From Candidatus Pseudobacter hemicellulosilyticus (GTDB lineage: Bacteria > Bacteroidota > Bacteroidia > Chitinophagales > Chitinophagaceae), in the NCBI GenBank assembly GCA_029202545.1, contig CP119311.1, forward strand, positions 2,666,001 through 2,730,000: DNA of 64,000 nt. Direction: 5' to 3'. Below, one piece after another: positions 26,301 to 34,881 of this stretch. Made by a program: the position numbers and the translations under genes. The notes below the pieces were generated by a model. The model ran no database searches. It was not told where the DNA came from and was given only the letters and a program-made list of their open reading frames with translations. Numbering within the stretch: the first letter of the stretch is position 1; each line of letters starts with the position of its first letter.

Positions 26301-26599
26301 TGCTGGCGGCCAGGGAAGCGGCGGCCCTGCGGCTCCGGCCCATCCTGATGACCTCGGTGGCTATGATTGCCGGTATGATCCCCATGGCGGCAGGCTTTGG
26401 CGAGGGTGGCGAGCAGATCGCCCCGCTGGCGCGGGCTGTGATCGGCGGGCTGCTGGCCTCTACTGTAGCGGCGCTGGTGATCCTGCCGCTGGTCTTTGCC
26501 TGGGTGATGGGCAAGGCAGGCACTACCTCGGTATCCCTGGATCCCACGGACCAGGACAGCAAGCACTATATCTCCACCCTGAATGCAACATCCATATAA
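23360..26599 (+). CDS. RND-family efflux transporter permease
   Basis: A 1079-residue inner-membrane pump of the AcrB/CusA superfamily that exports substrates using the proton gradient. It has 12 membrane spans in the usual plan with two large periplasmic loops. In span 4 the motif is GILVDESTVTIEN, so the pair is Asp400-Glu401 where AcrB-type drug pumps have Asp-Asp. A charged hydrophilic stretch sits between the two halves (HNKSRQEVPQGEGD). The substrate cannot be told from sequence; it is closer in order and length to multidrug (HAE) pumps than to heavy-metal CusA. It is 12 bases from the adaptor gene, so one operon. Confidence 0.93.
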   Translation: MGLIRTALRKPISILVLVAGILFFGINAVNKIKIDIFPAMNLPVIYLSHPYGGFTPSQMEAFFAKQYINIMLFVNGIKSIETKNIQGLTLMKITFYPGTNMAQAAAELSAFSNRIQAIFPPGSQPPFLIRFDASTLPVGQLVLSSDRRNNNELADMANVYVRASFTSIPGLVAAPPFGGNVRTVVIKADPELMRSHNLTPDQLVEAMRLNNQATAAGNVRVGDYNYLTPANTNIKTVKDFENIPLFKGSAHNLYLRDVATVEDGADVTMGYALVNGKRSVYLNIAKSADASTWEVVQKLKAALPKFQAVLPEDVKLSYEFDQSTYVINAVKSLMHEGIIGALLTGLMVLLFLGDVRGAFIVILTIPTSIIAGVLLLQLTGQTINIMTLSGLSLAIGILVDESTVTIENIHQHFDMGKPKALAIWDACKEIAFPKLLILFCILAVFAPAFTMEGIPGSLFLPLSLAIGFSMIVSYLLSQTFVPVLANWIMKPHNKSRQEVPQGEGDTWDQKKMLVEREDSNLDGKVSRFEKFRAGFLHMLEKLLTIRRVVSLTYLVVIMGLAVLLLATIGRDVLPKVNGSQFQVRLRAPDGTRLERTEEKLVQATREMEAIIGKDNVAITSAYVGLHPGLFSISPIYLFTSGPHEAVLQVAMNEHWHGNMEDLKEQFRVRLDSVMPDIKLSFEPIDMTDKILSQGSPTPIEVRLAGRNKKLNEEYGHKVVEKLRQIPYLRDVQIAQPLKYPALNINVDRVRAAQLGVDMSDISRSLIAATSTSRYTEKNVWLDEKTGLSYGVQVMIPENKMNSVNSIGEIPVLRNSPRPLLSDVASIDPDTTYGENDNLGAVPIISVTANLHHTDLGRASKAVKEALAGLGELPRGLTIEPIGMTAVLDETLDSLQSGLLVAIVVIFLMLAANFQSFKVSAVVLVTVPAVLFGALGMLLLTGSTLNLQSYMGIIMSVGVSIANAVLLITNAEHLRKGSGNALLAAREAAALRLRPILMTSVAMIAGMIPMAAGFGEGGEQIAPLARAVIGGLLASTVAALVILPLVFAWVMGKAGTTSVSLDPTDQDSKHYISTLNATSI

Positions 26600-26610
26600 A
26601 TAAATAACTG

Positions 26611-27726
26611 ATGAAAGCGAATCAACATACAACTTTTTTAATGGCTGGCATTTGCGGACTGCTGCTGCTGGCGGCAGGCTGTTCCGATTCTGAAGGGAAG
26701 GATCCGGTCAAAGCGGCTGCAGCTGCGCCGCCGGCCACTGAAGCCATCACGCTGACCAGAGGTCTGCTCAACACCGCCTATCATACACCGGGTGAACTGA
26801 TCGCCTGGCAACAGGTGGATCTCTATGCCAAAGAGAACAGCTATGTCAAAAAACTCTATGCAGATATCGGCAGTGAAGTGAAAGCAGGCCAGCTGCTGGC
26901 TACCCTGGATGCACCGGAGCTGAACTCGCGCCAGGCTGCGGCGGAGTCGCGCCTGAAATCGCAGCTGGCCATCTATACTGCCAGCAAAGCGCATTACGAC
27001 CGGCTCTATGAAACCAGCAAGACACCGGGAACTATTTCGCAGAACGACCTGGACCAGGCGCAGGCCCGGATGAACTCCGACCTGGCGCAGCTGGATGCCG
27101 CCCGTGCCGGCGAGAAAGAGATCCTGATCACCAAAGGTTACCTGGAGATCCGAGCTCCTTTCAGTGGCGTAGTGACCGCCCGGAATGTGAACCTGGGTAC
27201 CTATGTAGGTCCTTCCGGTAAAACCACCCTGCCCCTGTTCACCGTGCAGGAGCAGCAGCGCCTGCGGCTGGTAGTGGCCGTTCCCGAAGCCTATACCGGT
27301 TACCTGGACAGCAAACACCCTGTCAGCTTCCGCGTGAAAGCCCTGCCCAACCAGACTTTTAAAGCCGTCGTCAACCGGCAGGCCGGCGCCCTGGACGATC
27401 GCCTCCGTGCTGAACGGGTAGAGATGGACGTCGTGAATACCGGTAAGAAATTACTGCCTGGTATGATTGCTGAAGTGACCCTTGCCTTCCCCGGTAAGGA
27501 CAGTACTTTCCTGGCGCCGAAGACAGCTGTGGTGAGTTCGCAGGAAAGGGTATTTGTGGTCAGGGTGAACAATGGCAAAGCTGAATGGGTGGATGTGCAG
27601 AAAGGTCGGGAGGCCAATGGTGTGACAGAGATCTTCGGTGAGCTGAATGCCGGTGATGTGCTGGTGAAAGCGGCGAGTGAGGAGGTGAGGAACGGATCGG
27701 TGGTGAAGCAGGTGAAGGTGCAATAA
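26611..27726 (+). CDS. RND efflux periplasmic adaptor (membrane fusion) lipoprotein
   Basis: A 371-residue adaptor that links the pump to the TolC-like channel. The N terminus is a lipoprotein signal (LLLLAAGCSDSEG, lipobox Cys at about residue 24). A helical hairpin (AAAESRLKSQLAIYTAS... and NDLDQAQARMNSDLAQLDAARA), a lipoyl-like half (GYLEIRAPFSGVVTARNV) and a beta-barrel/membrane-proximal end follow, as usual for HlyD/AcrA-type proteins. It closes the operon and is followed by a terminator. Confidence 0.92.
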   Translation: MKANQHTTFLMAGICGLLLLAAGCSDSEGKDPVKAAAAAPPATEAITLTRGLLNTAYHTPGELIAWQQVDLYAKENSYVKKLYADIGSEVKAGQLLATLDAPELNSRQAAAESRLKSQLAIYTASKAHYDRLYETSKTPGTISQNDLDQAQARMNSDLAQLDAARAGEKEILITKGYLEIRAPFSGVVTARNVNLGTYVGPSGKTTLPLFTVQEQQRLRLVVAVPEAYTGYLDSKHPVSFRVKALPNQTFKAVVNRQAGALDDRLRAERVEMDVVNTGKKLLPGMIAEVTLAFPGKDSTFLAPKTAVVSSQERVFVVRVNNGKAEWVDVQKGREANGVTEIFGELNAGDVLVKAASEEVRNGSVVKQVKVQ

Positions 27727-27751
27727 TTATTGATTGGAAAAAAGTAAACAG

Positions 27752-27778
27752 GCCCTTGCATACGCAGGGGCTTTTTTT
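27752..27778 (+). terminator. Terminator of the efflux operon
   Basis: GCCCTTGC (27752-27759) pairs with GCAGGGGC (27764-27771), one T-G pair, four-base loop, then seven T. Confidence 0.85.
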
Positions 27779-27830
27779 GTGGAATAACATGCCCGGCTAC
27801 AGTAAGAAATGGTTAAAAAATTAATATAAC

Positions 27831-27860
27831 GCGCTTACCACCTGAAATAACACGGCTACC
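27831..27860. promoter_or_regulatory. LytTR-like direct repeat pair, copy A
   Basis: GCGCTTACC (27831-27839) and ACGGCTACC (27852-27860) start 21 bases apart, two helical turns. The stretch 27835-27861 agrees at about 20 of 27 positions with that at 37770-37796. Nine-base repeats of the ACRGTTAYC kind with 12-base spacers are typical of LytTR-domain regulators, but no such regulator is in the window. A third, less similar copy ACAGTTGCA lies at 27872. Confidence 0.45.
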
Positions 27861-28104
27861 CGAAAATCTGCACAGTTGCATATTTGCTGAATCTCTAATA
27901 TATGGTGGTCGTTAGCTGTCTGTTTATATCAGTATAGTGTATGTGCCTGATAGAGGGCCTGGTTTAAAAGCATTGATGCAGCCTCTCTGTACCAATTGTT
28001 AATGAAAAATTTCAGAAATAAAATAGGATATTGGTGAGCAATAACTGAATTATTTTTACTTAGTTTGTATTGCATCGCATTAACCATTAAACCAGCCCGC
28101 GCAT
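27861..28104. other. Intergenic stretch before the small paralog fragment
   Basis: AT-rich, about 240 bases. It holds CATATTTG at 27879 (one mismatch from TAnnTTTG) and TTAGTTTG at 28061. I see no gene. Confidence 0.4.
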
Positions 28105-28377
28105 ATGGTATATCCATATACGTTAAAATTTATCCTAAAGGCATTTTTTGTCCTGTTTCTGACAGGATTGCCTGCACAGGTACAGGTTGCGCAACAGCAA
28201 CAGGATTCTATCCCTTCTGCCGTGATACTGCGGTCTCCCCCTCTTCATTTTATTAATACAATATCATTTTGGCCATCTGGTAATGGATGCTGGCGGACGC
28301 ATTGCAGCAACACAATGGAACGCGTAGTTAAGATGACTGCCTTCCTGAGTATGCCTGGTGGCTGCCCGGAGGTATAG
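28105..28377 (+). pseudogene. Short secreted-protein frame, likely 5' remnant related to the 37951 gene
   Basis: A 90-codon frame with a clear signal peptide (LKFILKAFFVLFLTGLPAQVQ) followed by a low-quality tail. The start region GCATATGG...CCATAT.CGTT matches the region around ATG 37951 at most positions, and both proteins begin M-x-x-P-Y. I read it as a truncated copy of the same upstream region and leader, left when the two were duplicated or when the 28.4-37.5 kb block was inserted. It could alternatively be a genuine short secreted peptide. No function is proposed. Confidence 0.4.
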
Positions 28378-28408
28378 TTAACATAGGTTTTAAACTAAAC
28401 TAAATCAA

Positions 28409-28915
28409 ATGAAAATGAAAAAAAGAATGTACACGGTCAGTAAGGCCCTGGTAGCCTTGCTCGTATTCGGTACTACCTTGTTCCTAAGTATGGAAAAAGG
28501 TAAAGACGGAAAATGGCATTTCTCATTTTCCCAGGTTGTGGCGCAAACCTCCGGGGACTCCGGATGGTCAGGGTCTGGATCCGGTTCTGGATCCGGGTCA
28601 GGATCAGGCTCCGGCTCAGGATCGGGCTCTAATGGAGAATGGGTGCTGGAAAACGAAACAGATGACGGTGATGGGGCTCCGGATTCTGGTTCGTCAGGGA
28701 TTGAAGAAGGAAGCGGCGAGCCTTGTCCAACATGTGTACAAGGCATGATGCTTAAATGGAGGAAATGCAGTAAAGAGTTTGCAAGGTATGATTCCCAAGG
28801 CAACAAGATTGCGGCAGCAACAACTACAGGGCACAAGTTTGTTTGCAAAAATAAAAGTGGCGCATATTGTGATCAGCTTAAACAGATTGTCTGTAACGCA
28901 CCGAATCCTTTGTAG
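28409..28915 (+). CDS. Secreted small protein with Ser-Gly repeat and Cys-rich end
   Basis: A 168-residue precursor. The first about 46 residues (SKALVALLVFGTTLFLSMEKGKDG ... FSQVVAQT) have a hydrophobic core and resemble the leader of Bacteroidota NVEALA-type small secreted proteins. Residues about 50-74 are a Ser-Gly repeat with few other residues, then an acidic stretch, then a C-terminal part with six cysteines (CPTC, then four single Cys) suitable for disulfides or metal. It heads a gene set with beta-propeller lipoproteins and a thioredoxin-like protein, the usual company of NVEALA proteins (family link is inference). Encoded in lower-GC sequence than region 1. Confidence 0.65.
   Translation: MKMKKRMYTVSKALVALLVFGTTLFLSMEKGKDGKWHFSFSQVVAQTSGDSGWSGSGSGSGSGSGSGSGSGSGSNGEWVLENETDDGDGAPDSGSSGIEEGSGEPCPTCVQGMMLKWRKCSKEFARYDSQGNKIAAATTTGHKFVCKNKSGAYCDQLKQIVCNAPNPL
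28564..28634 (+). repeat. Six-base coding microsatellite (Ser-Gly)
   Basis: About eleven tandem TCN-GGN units encode the Ser-Gly stretch of the preceding protein. The period is six bases with third-position variation. The unit count could change by slippage without shifting the frame. Confidence 0.8.
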
Positions 28916-28959
28916 CCTTTAAGGGCATATAAGTTTTTTCAGAACACATTGCCTGACGC

Positions 28960-28996
28960 ATATTGTGGCTTATGCTTTTATCATAAGCCACAATAT
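28960..28996. repeat. Perfect 15-bp inverted repeat between the small protein and the propeller gene
   Basis: ATATTGTGGCTTATG (28960-28974) and its exact complement at 28982-28996 flank a seven-base loop. No T run follows, so it is not a classical terminator. It may protect the 3' end of the small-protein message or give differential expression. Confidence 0.65.
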
Positions 28997-29046
28997 ACTT
29001 GCCATGTAGCAATAATCAGTTGTTAGCAATTTATAATTCATTTTTC

Positions 29047-30213
29047 ATGGGAAAAGTACCCGGCTCACTATTCCTGATCCTTTTATTGATGGCGTGTAAT
29101 TCACGTCAGCAAAAGCCTTCTGAGGTTAATACCGGCCATGCAGTATATATTGATCTTCATAAGAAAAGCAGTGATTCTTTTGATATTGCCGGTCTTTATA
29201 AAGGGGAGCTTCAAATAATTGCATTAAGGGCAGAAAAGAATTTTACCATAGGTCATATAGACAAGGTCGTTTATTATAAGAACAGGATATATATTCTTGA
29301 CAGATCCATAGCCCGTAGACTTTTTATCTATGATACAGCCGGAAACCCATTAAGAAGCTATGGTGGGAGTGGTGGAGAACGCAACTATCCGGTCAGCGAT
29401 TTTTCCATAGATCAGGATAATCTGTATGTTTTGAATGAGGCTAAAAAGACAATTCTTGTGTATGATGATCTGGGAGACAGATTATACAAAAGATTATCTG
29501 TTGTCCCGGATGATATCTGTAATATAGAAGCCATCAATGGAGAAGTGATCTGCTATAGAGCCATGGTTGATGAGATAGAAGATCAATTTGGTAATGCCAG
29601 CGTATTTCTGCTGGATACAGCGGGTAAAATAAAGGACTTCTGGTTACCGATAGATCATCAGAATTTTTACCTGACGCGTTATTTTTCGGATTTTCCGGTT
29701 TTACAAAAGGATGCAGGCTGTGTATATGTTTCCAGGTTTATGGACGCATCGTTATATAAATATTCTTCTTCCGGTCAAAAGATGGTCCAGAGCTTCGTTA
29801 CAGATTTTGGGCCGGAGCGTATTTCAGCGGAAATGAAAAGTATAAACGACGATTACGAGTTTGTGAAGAACCTGGAGGATGGAAGCCATTCTTACGCAAT
29901 GTCAGGGTATGTTGAGACAGGATCTCTGATGAAATTGCAGGTTTCCAGAAAAGGGGCTATTCTGAGTTTTTTTGCCCTGAAAAATGGTAACAGATCCGAG
30001 GTTACCAATATAGTATACAAAAAGTCATTGCTGCCGATTGTGTCAATAGCACAATTGACGGATAATTTTTTTCTATCCAGCATTCCCCTGGATGTGCTGC
30101 ATTCATTAAAAGCTGAACTGGCAGCAAAAGAAATGGACGATCCGTTTGTAAAATTCCTTAAAGATTATGACACCCTGAACGGTAACCCCGTTATTGTTAT
30201 GATCAATAAATAG
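29047..30213 (+). CDS. 6-bladed beta-propeller lipoprotein
   Basis: A 388-residue lipoprotein. The start taken is ATG 29047, giving MGKVPGSLFLILLLMACNS with a lipobox ending in Cys16; the earlier TTG at 28999 is rejected. The mature part has repeated blade-like strands such as IGHIDKVVYYKNRIYILDRS and YGGSGGERNYPVSDFSIDQDNLYVLNEAKKTILVYD, as in the BF3164/DUF4934 6-bladed propeller families of Bacteroidota. Likely periplasm or outer-membrane inner leaflet. Function unknown; it is part of the Cys-rich small-protein cluster, 5 bases before the next gene. Confidence 0.75.
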   Translation: MGKVPGSLFLILLLMACNSRQQKPSEVNTGHAVYIDLHKKSSDSFDIAGLYKGELQIIALRAEKNFTIGHIDKVVYYKNRIYILDRSIARRLFIYDTAGNPLRSYGGSGGERNYPVSDFSIDQDNLYVLNEAKKTILVYDDLGDRLYKRLSVVPDDICNIEAINGEVICYRAMVDEIEDQFGNASVFLLDTAGKIKDFWLPIDHQNFYLTRYFSDFPVLQKDAGCVYVSRFMDASLYKYSSSGQKMVQSFVTDFGPERISAEMKSINDDYEFVKNLEDGSHSYAMSGYVETGSLMKLQVSRKGAILSFFALKNGNRSEVTNIVYKKSLLPIVSIAQLTDNFFLSSIPLDVLHSLKAELAAKEMDDPFVKFLKDYDTLNGNPVIVMINK

Positions 30214-30218
30214 CCGGT

Positions 30219-30803
30219 ATGATAAAAAAGGTATTGCGACTATCATGCCTTGCGGCATTAATGCTGTCAGGACAATGCAAAGCAGGATCAGACCAGAAGG
30301 AGGTCCTGCCTGCATCGGCTGCAAGTGCTGTGAATGCATTACTCATTGAGAATATTATCACAAATACAAAATATCATGATAAGATAGTCCTTGATAAAAG
30401 TGCCGTTTTGATAGATGAATACGCCAATAAATGTGAATGGTCTTCATTGTTTTCAAAAGGAGAAAAAATCCTTTTTTTCTACTACTCCAACAACTTCTGT
30501 GAAATGTGTCTTGATCAGGAAATGCAGAAATTAAAGCTTGTGCCGGATGAATATGCTGATCAGGTGGTTGTGTTGTTGTCAGTGGACAATAACAATGAAT
30601 TGAAATTGTACAAAGAAAGGTATAAGACGGGATTCAGGTTTTACAGCATCGGAAATATGGAGCTCTCAAAAAATATCAATTCATTATTCAGGCCTTATTA
30701 TTTCGTAGTAGACAAAGCGCTTAACACAAGTATGCTTTATATACCTGATAAAAATCTGGCAGAGCCTTCCAAAGCCTATTTAAAAGAAGTGTTGGGCTAT
30801 TGA
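30219..30803 (+). CDS. Secreted thioredoxin-like protein
   Basis: A 194-residue protein with an N-terminal signal (VLRLSCLAALMLSGQCKAG). A thioredoxin-fold region contains ILFFYYSNNFCEMCLDQEM, so a CxxC pair (Cys-Glu-Met-Cys) at the expected place after a beta strand. It probably handles disulfides of exported proteins, such as the six-cysteine protein encoded nearby (inference). The gene is translated 5 bases after the propeller gene. Confidence 0.65.
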   Translation: MIKKVLRLSCLAALMLSGQCKAGSDQKEVLPASAASAVNALLIENIITNTKYHDKIVLDKSAVLIDEYANKCEWSSLFSKGEKILFFYYSNNFCEMCLDQEMQKLKLVPDEYADQVVVLLSVDNNNELKLYKERYKTGFRFYSIGNMELSKNINSLFRPYYFVVDKALNTSMLYIPDKNLAEPSKAYLKEVLGY

Positions 30804-30848
30804 TTATTGATAAAGGGCCGAAATGTCTCTAACAAAAAGAAACCAGCT

Positions 30849-32069
30849 ATGCCATCAAAAACTGTTTTATTCATTTTAAGTGTATTGGTTGCTTCCATTG
30901 CAAGGGCTCAGGAATCTCCTATAGACAGTTCAGCCATGGTTGTCATCAGAATAGATCCCGGTAATGCCAAAGGAGCAACTGTTTCAGCCGTATTCGAAGA
31001 GGTAAATTTCATACCGCTGGAAACCAAAAAGGAAAGTATGTTTGGCAATATTGCCAAGCTAAGGATGATCGGGACCAACTTTGTCATTTTCGACTGGGAT
31101 ACTAAATCGATCCTGATCTTCAGTAACAATGGAAAATATATCAATAAAATAGAAGCTGGTAATGGTGATTCGAGGCCCGGTGAGCTGTACCAGTTTGAGG
31201 TCCAGCATGAAAATGGCAGAGGCCTGATCCTGATCAGGGATAACAGGTTTGTGTTTTTTTATGACGAGAAGGGAACATTGCTGAAGAAAATGCCTTCATA
31301 TGCCTATTCAAAATATACGCAACTGAAACCGCATTATACTTTAAAGACGAGTTGGATGGATAAGGACAGCGCTTTGTATGAGTATGCCTTTTTTAAAGAT
31401 GATAGCCTGTTTTCAAAATATTTCCTGCTAAGGCCGGCAAAAGGAAGGAGTGATATATTTAATACCGGCAATGGTGTAAGCCAGCAGGAACTGGAAACAA
31501 ATTACTTTCTGACCAGGACTTATAGTTATGATATCTATAAAATAACCTTGCCAAATATCTGTCTTGTATACCGGCTCATTTTTCCCAACGCAAACAGCCT
31601 GCCTGCTGATTTTGCCAGTAACCCTGCCTATATTGGAAGAGAAAACAGGTTCAACTATTTCAGAACAAATAAAGCTGTTGTACTGAGCCTTTCCAATATT
31701 CACTTATTTGGCGATAACCTGTTTGTGAAACTTGGTATTGACAGAAGTACAGTCGGAGGCACAAACGTACTGGTGTACAATTTGAAGAACAGGGAAGCTA
31801 TTTCTTTAAATCATATTGAGCCGGATACCATGTCTTGGTTTCTTCCCATTAATGACGCCGGCCAGGGCCCTGATTTTGGCTTCTATGGTTTTCACTTTTA
31901 TGCCGGCGGCTATCTTTATACAAGCAATTCCTCTCTTGTTATGTTTGGGAGCAAAAATGAAAATGCCGGAAAGAATATCAGCTATAATGAAGCGCTTACC
32001 CATTATTTTAAGACTGAAAGTGCCAGAAGCAATCCGGTAATTGTACAGTTAAAACCCAGAAACAACTAA
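30849..32069 (+). CDS. Second 6-bladed beta-propeller secreted protein
   Basis: A 406-residue protein. ATG 30849 gives MPSKTVLFILSVLVASIARAQ, a standard signal peptide, and is preferred to TTG 30807. The mature part has blade-like repeats (FGNIAKLRMIGTNFVIFDWDTKSILIFSNNGKYINKI; GRGLILIRDNRFVFFYDEKGTLLKKM) and belongs to the same loose family as the 29047 product. Function unknown; 9 bases precede the outer-membrane protein gene. Confidence 0.7.
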   Translation: MPSKTVLFILSVLVASIARAQESPIDSSAMVVIRIDPGNAKGATVSAVFEEVNFIPLETKKESMFGNIAKLRMIGTNFVIFDWDTKSILIFSNNGKYINKIEAGNGDSRPGELYQFEVQHENGRGLILIRDNRFVFFYDEKGTLLKKMPSYAYSKYTQLKPHYTLKTSWMDKDSALYEYAFFKDDSLFSKYFLLRPAKGRSDIFNTGNGVSQQELETNYFLTRTYSYDIYKITLPNICLVYRLIFPNANSLPADFASNPAYIGRENRFNYFRTNKAVVLSLSNIHLFGDNLFVKLGIDRSTVGGTNVLVYNLKNREAISLNHIEPDTMSWFLPINDAGQGPDFGFYGFHFYAGGYLYTSNSSLVMFGSKNENAGKNISYNEALTHYFKTESARSNPVIVQLKPRNN

Positions 32070-32077
32070 GGGTACTA

Positions 32078-34864
32078 ATGAGACTTATTTGTTTATTTAC
32101 GTTGCTTTTTGGCATAATTGCAGTGCAGGCACAGCAAAAGAAAGAGCCTCTTTCGGGGAGCGTCAGAGGGGTGGTGAGAGATACTGTCCATAATTATGTA
32201 CTTAGATCAGCAACCGCATCGGTCTATAAAGCAGCTGATAATTCCTTATTGAGCTATCAGATTACCAACAACAGGGGCGAGTTCAGTTTTAATAATCTTC
32301 CTGCAGGGCTCCTGCTAAAAGTGGAGATCAGCTTCATAGGCTATTCAAACGCCCATCAATTATTTACCATTCCTGCCGACACTGGTTTTGTTGATCTCAA
32401 ACAGATAGCCTTGTCTCCCTCAGAAAATACGTTGCAGGAAGTAGTTGTTACCGTTCCGCCTGTTTCCATAAAGGGTGACACGCTGGAATTTAATGCAAGC
32501 GCGTTTAAGCTGGACTCAAATGCAGTTGTAGAGGACCTGTTAAGAAAGATACCCAATATTACCTTGTGGGCTGATGGAACAATAACTGTAAATGGCCGGG
32601 AGGTAAAAAGTTTCCTGGTGAACGGAAAGCAGTTCTTTGGCGATGACGCTAAAATTGCTACGCAGAATATTCCTAAAAATGCTGTAGATAAGATCCAGGC
32701 TTACCAGGTTCATAAAGAGGGGGCCAACCCTGCGGATTCTACCCTGGAACTGAATGTAAAGCTAAAAAAGGGGAGAGATCGGGGCTACTTTGGAAAGCTG
32801 ACAGCGGGCTATGGAACAAACAAGAGGTACGATAGTGATGCAAGTTTTAATTTCTTTACTGGAAAAATGCAGTTGTCTGCCGTAGGAGCTGCCAATAACC
32901 TGAATAAGATAGCCAATGATGTCAGTACGCTGATCAGTAACAGTTCATTTAAGGGAATTGGTACAAGTTTAATGTATCAGCCAAATCTGGAATCCGGTGA
33001 TCTGGTTCAATCCAGGACAATCGGCCTATCCGGCGAATATGATTTTCGACAAAAACCAGCACCCGATCAGGTCAATAAGCTCAGTCTTTATTATTTTCTG
33101 CAAAGAAATAATATTGATAATTTTTCAGACATCACCACAGTGAACACGCTTGGGGAGCAGGTGGTCAGTTCTATTAAGAACAATTCAGCCAGTAATGCCG
33201 ACCAGACAGATCACGATGTAAATGCAAGATATGAGCTGATCAGAGAGAATCAGTCTTTAACACTTATTCAGTCCTATAAAGCCAGTAATACGAGTGGAGA
33301 TTATAACAACGTTTTCAATACCCTGAATGAGCAGCTTGACACAACGAGCTTTGGTATGGCCAATGAAAGTAAAAGGAGGACTGATAACTCCTTCAAAATG
33401 TCGGCTTTTTACAGAAACGTTTTAAATTCATACGAAAAGCTGCGTGGCCTTGGCGTGTTTTCCGCGCTGTATTCCATTGATATCGCCAACAGGTACGATA
33501 ACGATCATACTATAAGTAATTTTCAGTCGCTTACCGATCCATTGTCCAATAGATATTTTAACAGGAAATACAATAACGAAACCGGGAATATAGATCATCG
33601 GTTCTCTGTTGATCTTAAGGATATATATATTAAACCAGGCAGGCTGCATTTTTCCCTGAGCAATAACCTGCTTTTAAAGAATAGGGATGAAGATGACCTT
33701 ATCCAGGATTATGACAATAATACCTATAAAAGCAACAGCTACCTGAGCAATACTGTCCAAACCAGGATAGTTGAAGAAATGCCAGGGTTAAAAATTGCTA
33801 AAACGATCAATAAGGCGCTTACTAATAGATTTATGAAAAGCGTTTCTTTCAGCTACAATATTAAGCAGGCATTTATTTTTCAAAACATTCAATCCGAAAA
33901 GGCCTTTCAGCGTGTAGACAATTTTTACAGCCGTTTTGTTCCGGAAGCGGATTTTCAGTACCGTAACAGCCAGTTTGGAAAATATGATCGTACCATATCT
34001 ATGAAATACAATACTGCTGTGACCATACCCTCCCTGGATCAGCTGGCTCCTTTGGTTGACAGTACGGACTTTTACTTTATACGGAAGGGGAACGCGGCCT
34101 TGAAAGAGGCTGTTAACAAGAGTTTGTCGCTTCAGTATGCCCATGTCAAAAGAGGTGTTAAAAATGCTTTCGATTATGCCTTTGATATTACTGCAGGAAT
34201 TATTGATAACAAAATTGCAGACAGTACTTTTATTGCCGCTGACAATAGAAGGGTAGTCTATTTTATAAATGTAAGCGGCAGCAGGTACATCAACTTTAAT
34301 GCTGCGGTCCGGAAATCTTTCAAATTAGCCAATGCTGAAATACAGCTGAAATGGACTTCAAGAATAAATTTCACCAGAAATCCAAGCTATCTGAACAATG
34401 TATTCCTGGTTGCTGACAATACAACTATTTCTACAGACCTGCAGTTTAATTATAATTATAAGGACAAGCTGGCTATTGAGTCCAGACTGTCTTATTTCCG
34501 GTACAATTCCAGGCAACAGGTCTTTGATCTTAACTATACCGGCCAGAATATTGCCAATGTTTTCAGCTCAAGCTATAATATTACCAGGAAGGCTTCCCTC
34601 GCTTCAAATATAGTGTACAGGCACAGCAGGTTTGAAAGCAGTAAGGACGTCAATTTTTGTATCTGGAACGCCAGTGCTGCCTACCGGTTCTTTAAGGGCA
34701 ACAACGGGGAACTCAAATTTTCCGCACTTGACCTGTTAAGACAGAATAATAATGTACTCAATTATGGAAGTGAAAACAGCTTTGTGTTTGGCACTCAAAG
34801 CACCCTGCAGCAGTATTTCATGGTAACATTATCCTATTATCCCAGGAGGTTCGGTAAAAAGTAA
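32078..34864 (+). CDS. TonB-receptor-like outer membrane beta-barrel protein (OMP_b-brl_3 type)
   Basis: A 928-residue protein with a signal peptide (LFTLLFGIIAVQAQQ), a carboxypeptidase-regulatory-like domain (about residues 25-115, VRGVVRDTVHN...IGYSNAH), a plug-like region (VVVTVPPVSIKGDTLEFNASAFKL ... NGREVKSFLVNGKQFFGDDAK, about 124-190) and a C-terminal beta barrel of the outer-membrane family 3 type. Such proteins usually sit beside secreted small-protein or peptide genes and could export or import their product; that role here is inference. The last residues end in an aromatic-poor GKK. Confidence 0.82.
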   Translation: MRLICLFTLLFGIIAVQAQQKKEPLSGSVRGVVRDTVHNYVLRSATASVYKAADNSLLSYQITNNRGEFSFNNLPAGLLLKVEISFIGYSNAHQLFTIPADTGFVDLKQIALSPSENTLQEVVVTVPPVSIKGDTLEFNASAFKLDSNAVVEDLLRKIPNITLWADGTITVNGREVKSFLVNGKQFFGDDAKIATQNIPKNAVDKIQAYQVHKEGANPADSTLELNVKLKKGRDRGYFGKLTAGYGTNKRYDSDASFNFFTGKMQLSAVGAANNLNKIANDVSTLISNSSFKGIGTSLMYQPNLESGDLVQSRTIGLSGEYDFRQKPAPDQVNKLSLYYFLQRNNIDNFSDITTVNTLGEQVVSSIKNNSASNADQTDHDVNARYELIRENQSLTLIQSYKASNTSGDYNNVFNTLNEQLDTTSFGMANESKRRTDNSFKMSAFYRNVLNSYEKLRGLGVFSALYSIDIANRYDNDHTISNFQSLTDPLSNRYFNRKYNNETGNIDHRFSVDLKDIYIKPGRLHFSLSNNLLLKNRDEDDLIQDYDNNTYKSNSYLSNTVQTRIVEEMPGLKIAKTINKALTNRFMKSVSFSYNIKQAFIFQNIQSEKAFQRVDNFYSRFVPEADFQYRNSQFGKYDRTISMKYNTAVTIPSLDQLAPLVDSTDFYFIRKGNAALKEAVNKSLSLQYAHVKRGVKNAFDYAFDITAGIIDNKIADSTFIAADNRRVVYFINVSGSRYINFNAAVRKSFKLANAEIQLKWTSRINFTRNPSYLNNVFLVADNTTISTDLQFNYNYKDKLAIESRLSYFRYNSRQQVFDLNYTGQNIANVFSSSYNITRKASLASNIVYRHSRFESSKDVNFCIWNASAAYRFFKGNNGELKFSALDLLRQNNNVLNYGSENSFVFGTQSTLQQYFMVTLSYYPRRFGKK

Positions 34865-34881
34865 TCTCAAAACCTTAATCC

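Noticed and set aside
28571..28634. Ser-Gly DNA repeat considered as a CRISPR-like array
   Set aside because: Units are six bases, continuous and in frame, with no spacers.
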